NCBI GenBank assembly: GCA_003250395.1
Contig: QKGM01000001.1
Location: forward strand, 83,770-147,769
Origin: Bacteroidota bacterium
GTDB taxonomy: Bacteria > Bacteroidota > Bacteroidia > Bacteroidales > TTA-H9
Reading direction: 5' to 3'
Length of the DNA stretch: 64,000 nucleotides
The notes beneath the pieces are model-generated. The model saw only the letters and a program-made list of their open reading frames with translations, made no database searches and had not been told where the DNA came from. Of this stretch, positions 45,373 to 54,500 are shown piece after piece. The stretch's first letter is position 1, and every line of letters begins with the position of its first letter. Position numbers and translations under genes: made by a program.

Positions 45373-48300
45373 TTAATTCATAGCCGATTTAAAAACTTCA
45401 TCTGCCATCCTGACCAGGGCATCACAGCCAAAGTCAAAGCGACGGGCTGAGTTGTCAGTCTCGGTAGTCAATAGCGACAATTGCTGGCATTTCTTGCCTG
45501 GCAACACTTGTACCATTTCGATGAAGATCTCTTCGGGCTGTTGGGGCGTAGGCAATCCAAACTGGTTGCACAGGGCAGCAAGCTGACCTGGTGTTGAGAG
45601 TTCAGGTTTGCAACCCATCGTGGCCTGGAATGGCTGTGCGTTACGCTGCGTGTTGGTGAAAGATCCTCCCGTCTCGAATGGGAAAGATGCAGGCAGTAAA
45701 AGATCGGCCAACTGTGCGGTAGGTGTCATGAAGTAGTCCATTACAACAATAAAGCCTGCTTTTTTCAGCATTTTTGTAATTTCAGGTTTGTCAAAGGCGC
45801 AACCTGCAGGGTCTTCACCGAAGATGAGCAGGTTGTTGATTTTACCTGTTTCAAGTAGTTCCCTGGTGCAATGGCTGGTTTCGGGCAGGTTATTTATCCC
45901 CCAGGTTTTACAGAGTTTAGCTCTGAATTGCGGGTCGGTAATTGATTGCTGACCGACACCCAATTTCGGGCGGATTCCCATATCCCACAATCCCTGGGAA
46001 TTATTATTCTCGCGCAGTGGAAGTAAACCCATCATTGTTTTGCCGTGTTTGCCCGTGATCATGGCCAGATTTGCGGCTTCTGTTGAAGCGGCTGAGGATA
46101 TTTCCTTTTCGCTGAAGATTAATACCGCGTTAGAACTCAGGTTGTAATCGTCGGCAAGCTTTTCCACGTCCTTCTGAGAAAGTCCTGAATTTGCAACTAA
46201 TGCCAGATAGTCCTGAGATAATAAGTTATTGCGGTATTCATCAACATTCAGGCTAACTGCTTTGAGATACATGTCGTTTTGTTTTCCGGCATGTAGCAGA
46301 TAGTGGTTCATAGCTTTAAGCAGGGCGTAGTAATTTTTGACCCTGATTGTGCTTGTTGCCTTATAATCGAGAGGAGTTTCAGAAGCAGTGGTGATATTAA
46401 CCAACCGGGCTCCATTTTTGAAACGGGCATTTTCGACCAGGAAACTAACTACGGGGTAGTCGGTGTTAAGGTCGCACCCCATGATAAAGAAATGATTGAC
46501 CCCGTGAAGATCATTAAAGGGAACACCGAAATCGCCATTGGGGAGGTAACCATCACCACGACCTAAATAATGGAAACTGGAGATGTTATTAGTTTTGAGT
46601 CCTCCCCTGGCCAGCTTCTGTACAAGGTATTGTTCCTCATTCGTGAGACGGGCTCCTGCAAAGAACGCGTTTTCATCAGGCCTGGAGGTTGTCAGCTTTT
46701 CTTTTATCAGGCTGAGAGCATTTTCAAAGCTTGTTTCGATCCATTGTCCATCCTGACGGAGCATAGGTTTGGTAATCCTGTCGGTATTATTAAGGAGTCG
46801 GTAACCGAATTTCAATCGCCGGTTAATGTTCCCCATATGATTAATAATTCCCTTACGACCAGTTGCTTCATGGAAGAATCCTTTGTGATGCTTCAGATCA
46901 ACTTCAAATCCTTCAGGACCCATGAAATCTATGGTAGGGGCTTCAGTCAGCTTAACAGGACCCGGTTTGAATGGTACATTTTCGCTAATAGCTCCTGTAG
47001 GGCAAGCTGATATACATAACCCACATGATTCGCAATGAGTGTCTGAAAGCGATAAGCCAGCTGCCGGTGCTACAAAGGTGTCGAAACCACGGTTAACGAG
47101 ACCTAAGGCAGAAGCCCCGACCACTTCGCGACAGATTCTTATGCAACGACTGCAGAGTACGCATTTATTGTTGTCGATTTCAATAAAAGGATGGCGGAAG
47201 TCGACATCATATTCTTTAAATCCACCAGTGTAATGATTCTGGACAGCCTCATATTCTGTGGCATATTTTTTAAGGTCGCAAGTGTAAATTGCACCGCATC
47301 CGCATTCAAGGCATCGGTTGGCTTCGTGGCGGGTTGTTTCCTCTGAGCTGTAGCCCAATTCCACTTCATTAAAATTGAACCGATCAGCAGCGTCAAGTAC
47401 TGGCATTTCCATTCTGACCTGATTTTCGTACTTACCAGCCATCATATCAGGTTCAGGAGTTTTGAGAGCTTCCTTTCGACTAATGAATTCCTTCCTGAGG
47501 GGAGTTACAGGTTCACCCGTCAGATACTGGATACAACTATGAGAGGCAATCCGGGCCTGGGCAATAGCTTCTATGATAGTGGCAGGGCCAGTCACACCAT
47601 CGCCGGCAGCGAACATACCCGGGATACCAGTCTGCAGGGTAAGACGGTCAGCTTCGACATCACCCCATTTCGTTATTTTTAGCTGGCCTTCTGAAGCGTG
47701 GGTATTAACATCGTCAAGGAATGTAACTTCGGTTTTTTGACCGATTGCAGCCAGAATATAATCTACAGGAAGGTCGAATTCGGAATCTTTAACAGGTACC
47801 GGACGTCTTCTGCCTGATGCATCGGGTTCTCCCAATTCCATCCTGACACATGTAACACTTTTTAGCTTCCCGTTGGAATCTTTATTAACATACGTGGGAT
47901 TGGTGAGGAACAGGTATTCAACTCCTTCGAGTTTTGATTCGTGAATTTCTATAGGATTTGCAGGCATTTCGGCTTCGGTGCGTCGATAAATTACATAAAC
48001 TTTCCGGGCACCGCACCTGATACTCGTACGACAACAATCCATGGCAGTATTTCCACCTCCGACGACAGCCACCGTTTTGCCGCTGAAGTCGGCTCTTTTG
48101 CCGGTCATTTCCATGTTTCTTAAGAAGTCGATCCCCGAAAATACGTTTTCAGCATCATCTCCTTCTACACCAAGTTTAGCCCCCTTCTGTGAGCCAATGG
48201 TAAGAATGACTGCATCGTATTTAATCTTCAGGTCAGCATAGCTTAAGTTATCGCCAAGTTTCTGATTACAGAATATTCGGGCTCCCAGTTCAGTAATTCT

Positions 48301-49062
48301 TTCGATTTCCTGATCAAGTATGTCGTTGGGAAGACGATATTCGGGAATTCCATAACGTAACCATCCACCCGGTTTCGGGTTTGCTTCGAAGATATCAGCT
48401 TGATGCCCTTCACATTGAAGCCAGTATGCGGCAGATAATCCACCTGGTCCAGCTCCGATAATGGCAATTTTTTTACCTGTCGCTGGTTTTACTACAGGGC
48501 GGAAATGATCTGCTGACTTAAGATCCTGGTCAGCGGCAAATCTTTTCATATAATCGATACCTACACCATAAGGTTCACCTAAGAGCAGGCGACGACAGGC
48601 GGCTTCACAGGGACGGACACATACTCTTCCGCAAACAGCGGGGAGAGGATTGGCTTCTTTGATTAGTCCAACCGCTTCAGTATACATTCCTTTGTCGATA
48701 AGAGAAATATATCCCTGTACATCGGCACCGGCAGGGCATGTCTGGCGGCATGGGCCGAAACAGTCAGCATAGTGATTACTAAGGATGAGCTCCAGGGCTG
48801 TACGGCGTGATTTACGAATAGCCTCATTGTTGGTGGTTACTTCCATCCCTTCAGCGATACCGGTTGAACAAGCCGGTTGATGCCCGCGCATTCCTTTAAC
48901 CTCAACTACACAAAGGTAGCATGAAGAATATGGGTCAAGCCTTGGGTCATGGCAAAGTGTTGGGATATTTATGCCCGATCGTTTGGCTACATTGAGGATT
49001 GTCTCTCCGGGTTCCCCCTGAATTGTTTTTCCGTCTATTATAATCTTGATAAGGTCGTTCAT
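45373..49062 (-). CDS. multidomain Fe-S flavoprotein: 2Fe-2S + GltD/NfnL-like + ferredoxins + molybdopterin-oxidoreductase-like
   Basis: 1229 residues. In order: a 2Fe-2S ferredoxin (Cys37, 48, 51, 65); GltD/NfnL-like Fe-S cysteines (101-109, 144-156); an FAD/NAD(P)H oxidoreductase (GAGPGG at 203-208; second nucleotide site VAVVGGGNTAMD near 345-356); a Cys cluster near 584 (CLECGCGAIYTC); two 4Fe-4S motifs (CVLCSRCIRIC near 637, CESCGLCISAC near 677); and a molybdopterin-oxidoreductase-like part (about 730-1210). The last part lacks the Cys or Sec seen in formate dehydrogenases, like NuoG, so it may be structural. With the NuoE- and NuoF-like genes it forms a soluble redox complex, perhaps a bifurcating NADH/NADP/ferredoxin transhydrogenase. 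Confidence 0.85.
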   Translation of the reverse strand: MNDLIKIIIDGKTIQGEPGETILNVAKRSGINIPTLCHDPRLDPYSSCYLCVVEVKGMRGHQPACSTGIAEGMEVTTNNEAIRKSRRTALELILSNHYADCFGPCRQTCPAGADVQGYISLIDKGMYTEAVGLIKEANPLPAVCGRVCVRPCEAACRRLLLGEPYGVGIDYMKRFAADQDLKSADHFRPVVKPATGKKIAIIGAGPGGLSAAYWLQCEGHQADIFEANPKPGGWLRYGIPEYRLPNDILDQEIERITELGARIFCNQKLGDNLSYADLKIKYDAVILTIGSQKGAKLGVEGDDAENVFSGIDFLRNMEMTGKRADFSGKTVAVVGGGNTAMDCCRTSIRCGARKVYVIYRRTEAEMPANPIEIHESKLEGVEYLFLTNPTYVNKDSNGKLKSVTCVRMELGEPDASGRRRPVPVKDSEFDLPVDYILAAIGQKTEVTFLDDVNTHASEGQLKITKWGDVEADRLTLQTGIPGMFAAGDGVTGPATIIEAIAQARIASHSCIQYLTGEPVTPLRKEFISRKEALKTPEPDMMAGKYENQVRMEMPVLDAADRFNFNEVELGYSSEETTRHEANRCLECGCGAIYTCDLKKYATEYEAVQNHYTGGFKEYDVDFRHPFIEIDNNKCVLCSRCIRICREVVGASALGLVNRGFDTFVAPAAGLSLSDTHCESCGLCISACPTGAISENVPFKPGPVKLTEAPTIDFMGPEGFEVDLKHHKGFFHEATGRKGIINHMGNINRRLKFGYRLLNNTDRITKPMLRQDGQWIETSFENALSLIKEKLTTSRPDENAFFAGARLTNEEQYLVQKLARGGLKTNNISSFHYLGRGDGYLPNGDFGVPFNDLHGVNHFFIMGCDLNTDYPVVSFLVENARFKNGARLVNITTASETPLDYKATSTIRVKNYYALLKAMNHYLLHAGKQNDMYLKAVSLNVDEYRNNLLSQDYLALVANSGLSQKDVEKLADDYNLSSNAVLIFSEKEISSAASTEAANLAMITGKHGKTMMGLLPLRENNNSQGLWDMGIRPKLGVGQQSITDPQFRAKLCKTWGINNLPETSHCTRELLETGKINNLLIFGEDPAGCAFDKPEITKMLKKAGFIVVMDYFMTPTAQLADLLLPASFPFETGGSFTNTQRNAQPFQATMGCKPELSTPGQLAALCNQFGLPTPQQPEEIFIEMVQVLPGKKCQQLSLLTTETDNSARRFDFGCDALVRMADEVFKSAMN

Positions 49063-49080
49063 TTGCTTTCTGATTGATGG

Positions 49081-50859
49081 TTATGACATTTCAATGGCAT
49101 CGAATTTACATTTGGTAAAGCACAGGCCGCACTTGATGCAGGCATCCTGGCGGATGGTATGGGCTTTCTTTCGTTCACCGTCGATGGCATTTACAGGGCA
49201 GTTACGTGCGCAAACTGTACACCCTGTACATTTAGATTCATTTACAGTATAAGTCAGTAAGTTTTTACACACTTTTGCCGGGCATTTATGCTGGTTGATG
49301 TGTGCTTCGTATTCGTCACGGAAATAGCGGAGGGTTGTCAGTACAGGATTGGGAGCTGTCTGGCCAAGTCCGCAAAGGGTATTGTCCTTGATTTGCTGAG
49401 CCAGATCAATGAGTTCATCAAGATCTGATGGCTTTCCTTCCCCGTTGGTAATCCTTTCAAGGATTTCAAGCATTCGTTTTGTTCCAATCCGGCAGAATGT
49501 ACATTTACCACAAGATTCCTTGCAGGTGAAATCCAGGAAGAATTTTGCCACGTCTACCATACAGGTAGTTTCATCCATAACTACCATACCTCCCGATCCC
49601 ATGATAGCACCAGTAGCCGTAACTGAATCATAGTCGACTACCGTATCAGCAAGATATTCCGGAATACAGCCACCTGATGGGCCTCCCATTTGTACTGCTT
49701 TGAATTTTTTATCGTCTTTAATTCCACCTCCAAGGTTAAAGATGACATCGCGTATGGTCATCCCCATCGGAACCTCTACCAATCCTGATCGTTTTACCTT
49801 TCCGGCGAGGGCGAAGACTTTTGTCCCTTTGCTTTTTTCAGTACCGAAGTTTGCAAAAGCTTCCGCACCATTAAGAATGATCCAGGGTATCCCGGCAAAA
49901 GTTTCAACATTGTTGATGTTGGTAGGCTTATTCCACAAACCGCTTTGGGCTGGGAAGGGGGGGCGTTTTCGTGGCATTCCACGTCGTCCTTCAACAGAAG
50001 CGATAAGTGCAGTTTCTTCACCGCAAACAAAAGCTCCGGCTCCTTCCTTGATATGGATATCAAAATTAAAATCTTTTATCCCACAGGCATCAGTGCCAAG
50101 GTAGCCCTTCTCCCTTGCCTGATTGAGCGCGATATTGAGGCGCTTAATAGCCAGGGGATACTCAGCCCTGCAATATATAACTCCATCTGAGGCTCCAATT
50201 GCATAACCTCCAATTATCATTCCTTCGAGTACAGTATGTGGATCACCCTCCAGAACAGAACGGTCCATGAATGCACCCGGATCTCCTTCATCGGCATTGC
50301 AGATAATGTACTTTTCAGGTGACGAATAACCTGCCGCAAATTTCCATTTTAACCCGGTGGGAAACCCGCCACCACCACGTCCCCGGATACCTGATTCAAG
50401 TACTGTTTTTATAATATCAGCACTGGTGAGTTTTTCGGCAGCTATTTTTTTTACAGCCTGGTAGCCCCCGTGTGCTTCATATTCTTCAATCTGCTCAGGG
50501 TCAATCATTCCACAATTACGAAGCGTTATTTTTACCTGATCCTTTAAAAAACTATCGTCAGGAGTAGGGAATAAATCTGTTTTTACCAGATATTCTTTCA
50601 CTGGTTTCTGTTCGAGGATATGTTTTTCAATAATCTCGGGAACACGACTTTCATCAATGTCGCCATAAAGATATACGCCTGAAGCGTCATGTATTTCCAC
50701 CAGAGGTTCTCTGTAACACATTCCAACACAACTGGTCTTGCCTAATTTTACGTCGAGATTGCCTTCTGCAATCAATGTTTCTATTTTCTGATATGTCTTA
50801 CCTGCACCTGCGGCGATACCGCAGCTTCCCAGGCCGACAATTATTTTGGTGTTTTGCAT
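49081..50859 (-). CDS. NuoF/HydB-like NADH-binding Fe-S flavoprotein
   Basis: 592 residues: an N-terminal thioredoxin-like 2Fe-2S domain (cysteines at 13, 44 and 48), the NuoF FMN/NADH core (GRGGGGFPTGLKWKF, ICNADEGDPGAFMDRSVLEG, GAYVC-type GAGAFVCGEETALIASVEG), an SLBB region, a 4Fe-4S site (ESCGKCTFCRIGTKRM), and two C-terminal 4Fe-4S ferredoxin motifs (CTGCTVCARNCP, CIKCGLCFTKC). The extra ferredoxin tail marks the HydB-type of bifurcating complexes rather than complex I. It lies 18 bp ahead of the 1229-residue gene and 13 bp after the NuoE-like gene. Confidence 0.93.
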   Translation of the reverse strand: MQNTKIIVGLGSCGIAAGAGKTYQKIETLIAEGNLDVKLGKTSCVGMCYREPLVEIHDASGVYLYGDIDESRVPEIIEKHILEQKPVKEYLVKTDLFPTPDDSFLKDQVKITLRNCGMIDPEQIEEYEAHGGYQAVKKIAAEKLTSADIIKTVLESGIRGRGGGGFPTGLKWKFAAGYSSPEKYIICNADEGDPGAFMDRSVLEGDPHTVLEGMIIGGYAIGASDGVIYCRAEYPLAIKRLNIALNQAREKGYLGTDACGIKDFNFDIHIKEGAGAFVCGEETALIASVEGRRGMPRKRPPFPAQSGLWNKPTNINNVETFAGIPWIILNGAEAFANFGTEKSKGTKVFALAGKVKRSGLVEVPMGMTIRDVIFNLGGGIKDDKKFKAVQMGGPSGGCIPEYLADTVVDYDSVTATGAIMGSGGMVVMDETTCMVDVAKFFLDFTCKESCGKCTFCRIGTKRMLEILERITNGEGKPSDLDELIDLAQQIKDNTLCGLGQTAPNPVLTTLRYFRDEYEAHINQHKCPAKVCKNLLTYTVNESKCTGCTVCARNCPVNAIDGERKKAHTIRQDACIKCGLCFTKCKFDAIEMS

Positions 50860-50872
50860 AGCGGGAAAGGGT

Positions 50873-51418
50873 TTATTTGTTGTTCACCGGATCGGAGGTA
50901 GTACTCATTTCTTTCTGACGGATTTCTTTAATAATTTTCACGGCTTCAGCCCCGGTAAGCTTTCCGTAGGTATCGTTTCCGATCATCATTACCGGAGCGA
51001 GAGAGCAACAGCCAAGACAGGCAACCGATTCAAGAGTGAAAAGCCCGTCAGAGGTAGTTTCTCCATCTTTAACCCCCAAAGCCTCTTCAATAGCACTACT
51101 AACAGCTGAGGCGTTTTGAACGTGGCAGGCTGTCCCGTGACAGACCTTAATCATGAGTTTTCCGACAGGATGAAGTCGAAATTGGGCATAGAATGTGGCT
51201 ACCCCGTAAAGATCGCTGACAGGTATACCTGTGTTATCAGCTATTTTCTGAAATACACGGGGTGGAAGATACCCAAGAATTTCCTGCACTCCCTGCAGAA
51301 TTGGAATTACAGTCCCTTTCCGGCCTTTGTATTCAGCCAGTAACTTGTCTATTTCCGAAAAATTGGAGACAGTTGGGTCAGTAGGTGGTGTTTTTTTGTT
51401 TATCCGATTGATTCTCAT
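50873..51418 (-). CDS. NuoE/HydC-like 2Fe-2S subunit
   Basis: 181-residue thioredoxin-like 2Fe-2S protein. The four ligands are in KVCHGTACHVQNA and ACLGCCSLAPVMMI, with the usual spacing for NuoE relatives. The N-terminal helical part (EIDKLLAEYKGRKGTVIPIL, LPPRVFQKIADNTGIPVSDL) is also typical. First gene of the three-gene operon; it docks on the NuoF-like subunit for electron transfer from NADH. No other complex I genes are nearby, which argues for a soluble enzyme. Confidence 0.93.
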   Translation of the reverse strand: MRINRINKKTPPTDPTVSNFSEIDKLLAEYKGRKGTVIPILQGVQEILGYLPPRVFQKIADNTGIPVSDLYGVATFYAQFRLHPVGKLMIKVCHGTACHVQNASAVSSAIEEALGVKDGETTSDGLFTLESVACLGCCSLAPVMMIGNDTYGKLTGAEAVKIIKEIRQKEMSTTSDPVNNK

Positions 51419-51571
51419 TTAAAAAACTATATTAAGTGATGAATTTTTTTCGAGGGGTAAAGGTATTGAATGGTTTATTTTATCGATATGCGTTTATCTG
51501 GTGAGATATTTATTAAGAATGATTCTTTCTTGTGGCGATAAGGTTATTTAGAATTAAATAATCAATAAATA

Positions 51572-54500
51572 TTAGTCCCGGAATAGCACTACAGCAATAC
51601 GTTTTCTTCCATCCATTTTGATTTGAAGGGGCTTTTCCAGCCTTACATGCCGGAAGAAGGTAGTGGAATGAATTGTTTGAAGTTGGGTTAGTTTTTCCCA
51701 ATTGATTCTGCTTGAAGGAGAATCCTGCAGAATGCTGAAATAGCCAACATTCATGCTGGTTACATTGTGGAAAAAATGCGAGCCGGATGATGCATCCAGA
51801 GGATAGTCCTCCAGGCTTGTTTCAACAATAACCCGCGCTCCTGAAATCTGAGGCCAGTTAACCGGGATGCCGATAAACCGATCACGCGTTCCCCAACGAC
51901 CCGGACCTATCAGCAGGTAGCGCCGTCCGGTTTCTGCCATCATCCGGTTCAGTTGTTCGGCTTCGGCTGCCATCTCAATAGTACGTGATTTGTCGAAAAG
52001 TAATGGGTCAACGTAAATGATGTCTTCGATATCGTCAACAAGGCCATTTCCCATAGCTTTATCTGTCCATAATAAGGCCTGATTTGTGTTGATATCGAGA
52101 GGATCAACATTATAATCCTGAGCATTGCCAATCAACGGTTTGATTTGCAAAAGGTAGAAAGTACTTCTGTAACCTGTATCGCGGTTCAGATCGACAGCAA
52201 ATTCTATTTCCACAGGCGACCCCATTGCTTCTTTGACTACATCAAGAACTACTTCGATGGTTCTGGCGAGTGGGATGTAATTATATTTCAGAATATCGGC
52301 AAAATTAACGATTCGGGGGCCGGGTTTTGATACTCCTGGAGTGATTGTGTTATTATCTGCGTTGTATACGGAAGCGCAGTGCCTTAAGGTTCCGTGCCGC
52401 TCAGCTTCATCTATGGTAAGCCGAACCAGTCCGGCATCCTCACCATCGCGAGGGAGGTCAAGGTCTGGATGGTTCATATCGAGAGCAAGAAAATCAACCT
52501 GAGAACTCTTAAACTGATCGCGGGCACTTGCATTTTCCAATGTTGGATATTTGGGAGAGAAACGGTAAGCTTTTTCTCCCTCAACAACATATCTCCCGAG
52601 CCCAAGCGCCATTACCGAGAACCCTTCCTCAGGTTTCATATGGGCAAAGGGGTAATAATTGTACGACTGAGCCACGCCGCTGATATGGGGATAATAACTA
52701 TTCTCATACCGGTTTCCAACCACTTCCTGAATAATTACAGCCATCTTTTCTTCTTCAAGTTTGTAATTGATGGCTTTGATGTAACCACGAGCCACAGGGG
52801 AGAATACAGATGCAAAGACAAGTCTGATGGCATCCATACATTGTTGTAGCCTTATATCAATATCTGGATGATTATTCGGAAGGAGATAGGTTTCAAATAT
52901 TCCTGCAAAAGGTTGATTAAGTGAGTCTTCAAAAAGTCCCGAAGAACGGATAGCGAGAGGGTGGTCGAGAATTCTGATCAGACGACGAAGACGGCTGGTA
53001 AGCATTTCAGATAGCTTTCCTGCCAGGAAAAGCTCTTTAATGACTTCGTAATCTGTTTCAGTTAAAACTTTAGCATATAGCTCATTCCGGTCCATAAAGT
53101 TTTCGAATTCATCGGAACCGATAATAAAAGTCCTCGGAGCTTTTATATTGATGTTTGGGATGAGCTGTTGGAAGTCGAAATTATAAATGAGGGTGTTAAT
53201 AAATGAAAGACCACGTCCTTTGCCTCCCAGGCTTCCTGAGGTAAGGGTTACAATATTGGTGTCGTCGAGAGGCATGTTTTCCTCGTACGGAATAACCTTG
53301 CCTTTGTTTTGTTCACTACGGTGCTGCTGAATAGCATCCAGTAAAAATTTCCTGATATCGTTTGGATTTTCGAAATGCTCAAGTTTAAAAGGATAGATAA
53401 TACGGGCAATCTGAATTTCACCCCTTGCCATGAACCAAAGAGAGAAATGATTTCGCCTTGCATGGTAGTGCAGAGAGTCGTCAGGGATAGTTCTCAGAAG
53501 CTTCTCAAATTCCCTGAGTGTCCGGGCCGTGGCGATAGGCCGTCCGCGGGAGTCTTTATATACAAAGCTACCGAAACCAAGGTAGGTACTAATAAAGTAT
53601 TTAATATCCTGTACAAGGCTTTCGGAGTTTTTATCAATGAAACTTGCCTTCAACAGGAAGGCCTGATGGGAATTTTCAGGGTCGGCACTTTGGATAATCA
53701 GAGGAAGATCCTTCATGTGAGTGCGAACTTCTTTTACCAGTTCGAAACCTGCTGTTGGGTTCATTTCTCCATCTTTTCGAAATTTTACATCAGTGATCAG
53801 ACAAAGCATAAATTCCTGATACCGGGTAAAGATTTCCATTGCTTCTTCATAATCGGAGGCCAAGAGTATTTTGGGCCTTCCTCTTAATTTCAGCACCTTA
53901 AAAAGCTCATCAGTGTTGACATCTTCAATGAGTCGTCTGGTTTGCTCCATTACGTTAGAATAGAGCAGCGGCAGATACCTGGAGTAATATTTGGCAGAAT
54001 CTTCAACGAGTAAAATAACCCTGACCATACCTACACGGGTATCGTTTTCAACATTCACACGGTCTTCAAGGTGCTTGACCATGGCAAAGAAAATTTTTGA
54101 GTCGCCATTCCAAACGAATACCTTGTCAATAGATGCATCCTTTTCTCCGGGGCGCTGTTCAAATAGACGTATATCAGCATTGCTGTTGAGCAACACATAG
54201 ATTGGGATATAGGGGTATGCGATGTGGATCCGGGAGCTGATATCAAAGGGTTGCGATTTATCAACTCCAACCATCAAAATTATGAGGTCGAAGTGTTTCG
54301 CCTCAAGTTGTTCCATTGCTTCCTCAAAAGAGCTAACCCCGGTAATACGTGGTACTGAAGAGAGGTTAAGTTGATAGTATTCTCCCAGAATATGTTCGCT
54401 GAACCGGCCTTCCTTTTCAATACTATAAGCATCGTATAGATTTGCAACAAGGAGTATCTCTCTTACTTTAAATGGCATTAGGTCATGAAAGATATCGCGG

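Noticed and set aside
45373..49062. Reading the 1229-residue protein as a formate dehydrogenase
   Set aside because: The Cys or Sec expected as Mo/W ligand is not seen, and the fused GltD-like module is not part of usual formate dehydrogenases.
50873..51418. Part of a complex I operon
   Set aside because: No membrane or quinone-binding Nuo subunits are present and the NuoF-like protein has the ferredoxin tail of soluble HydB-type proteins.
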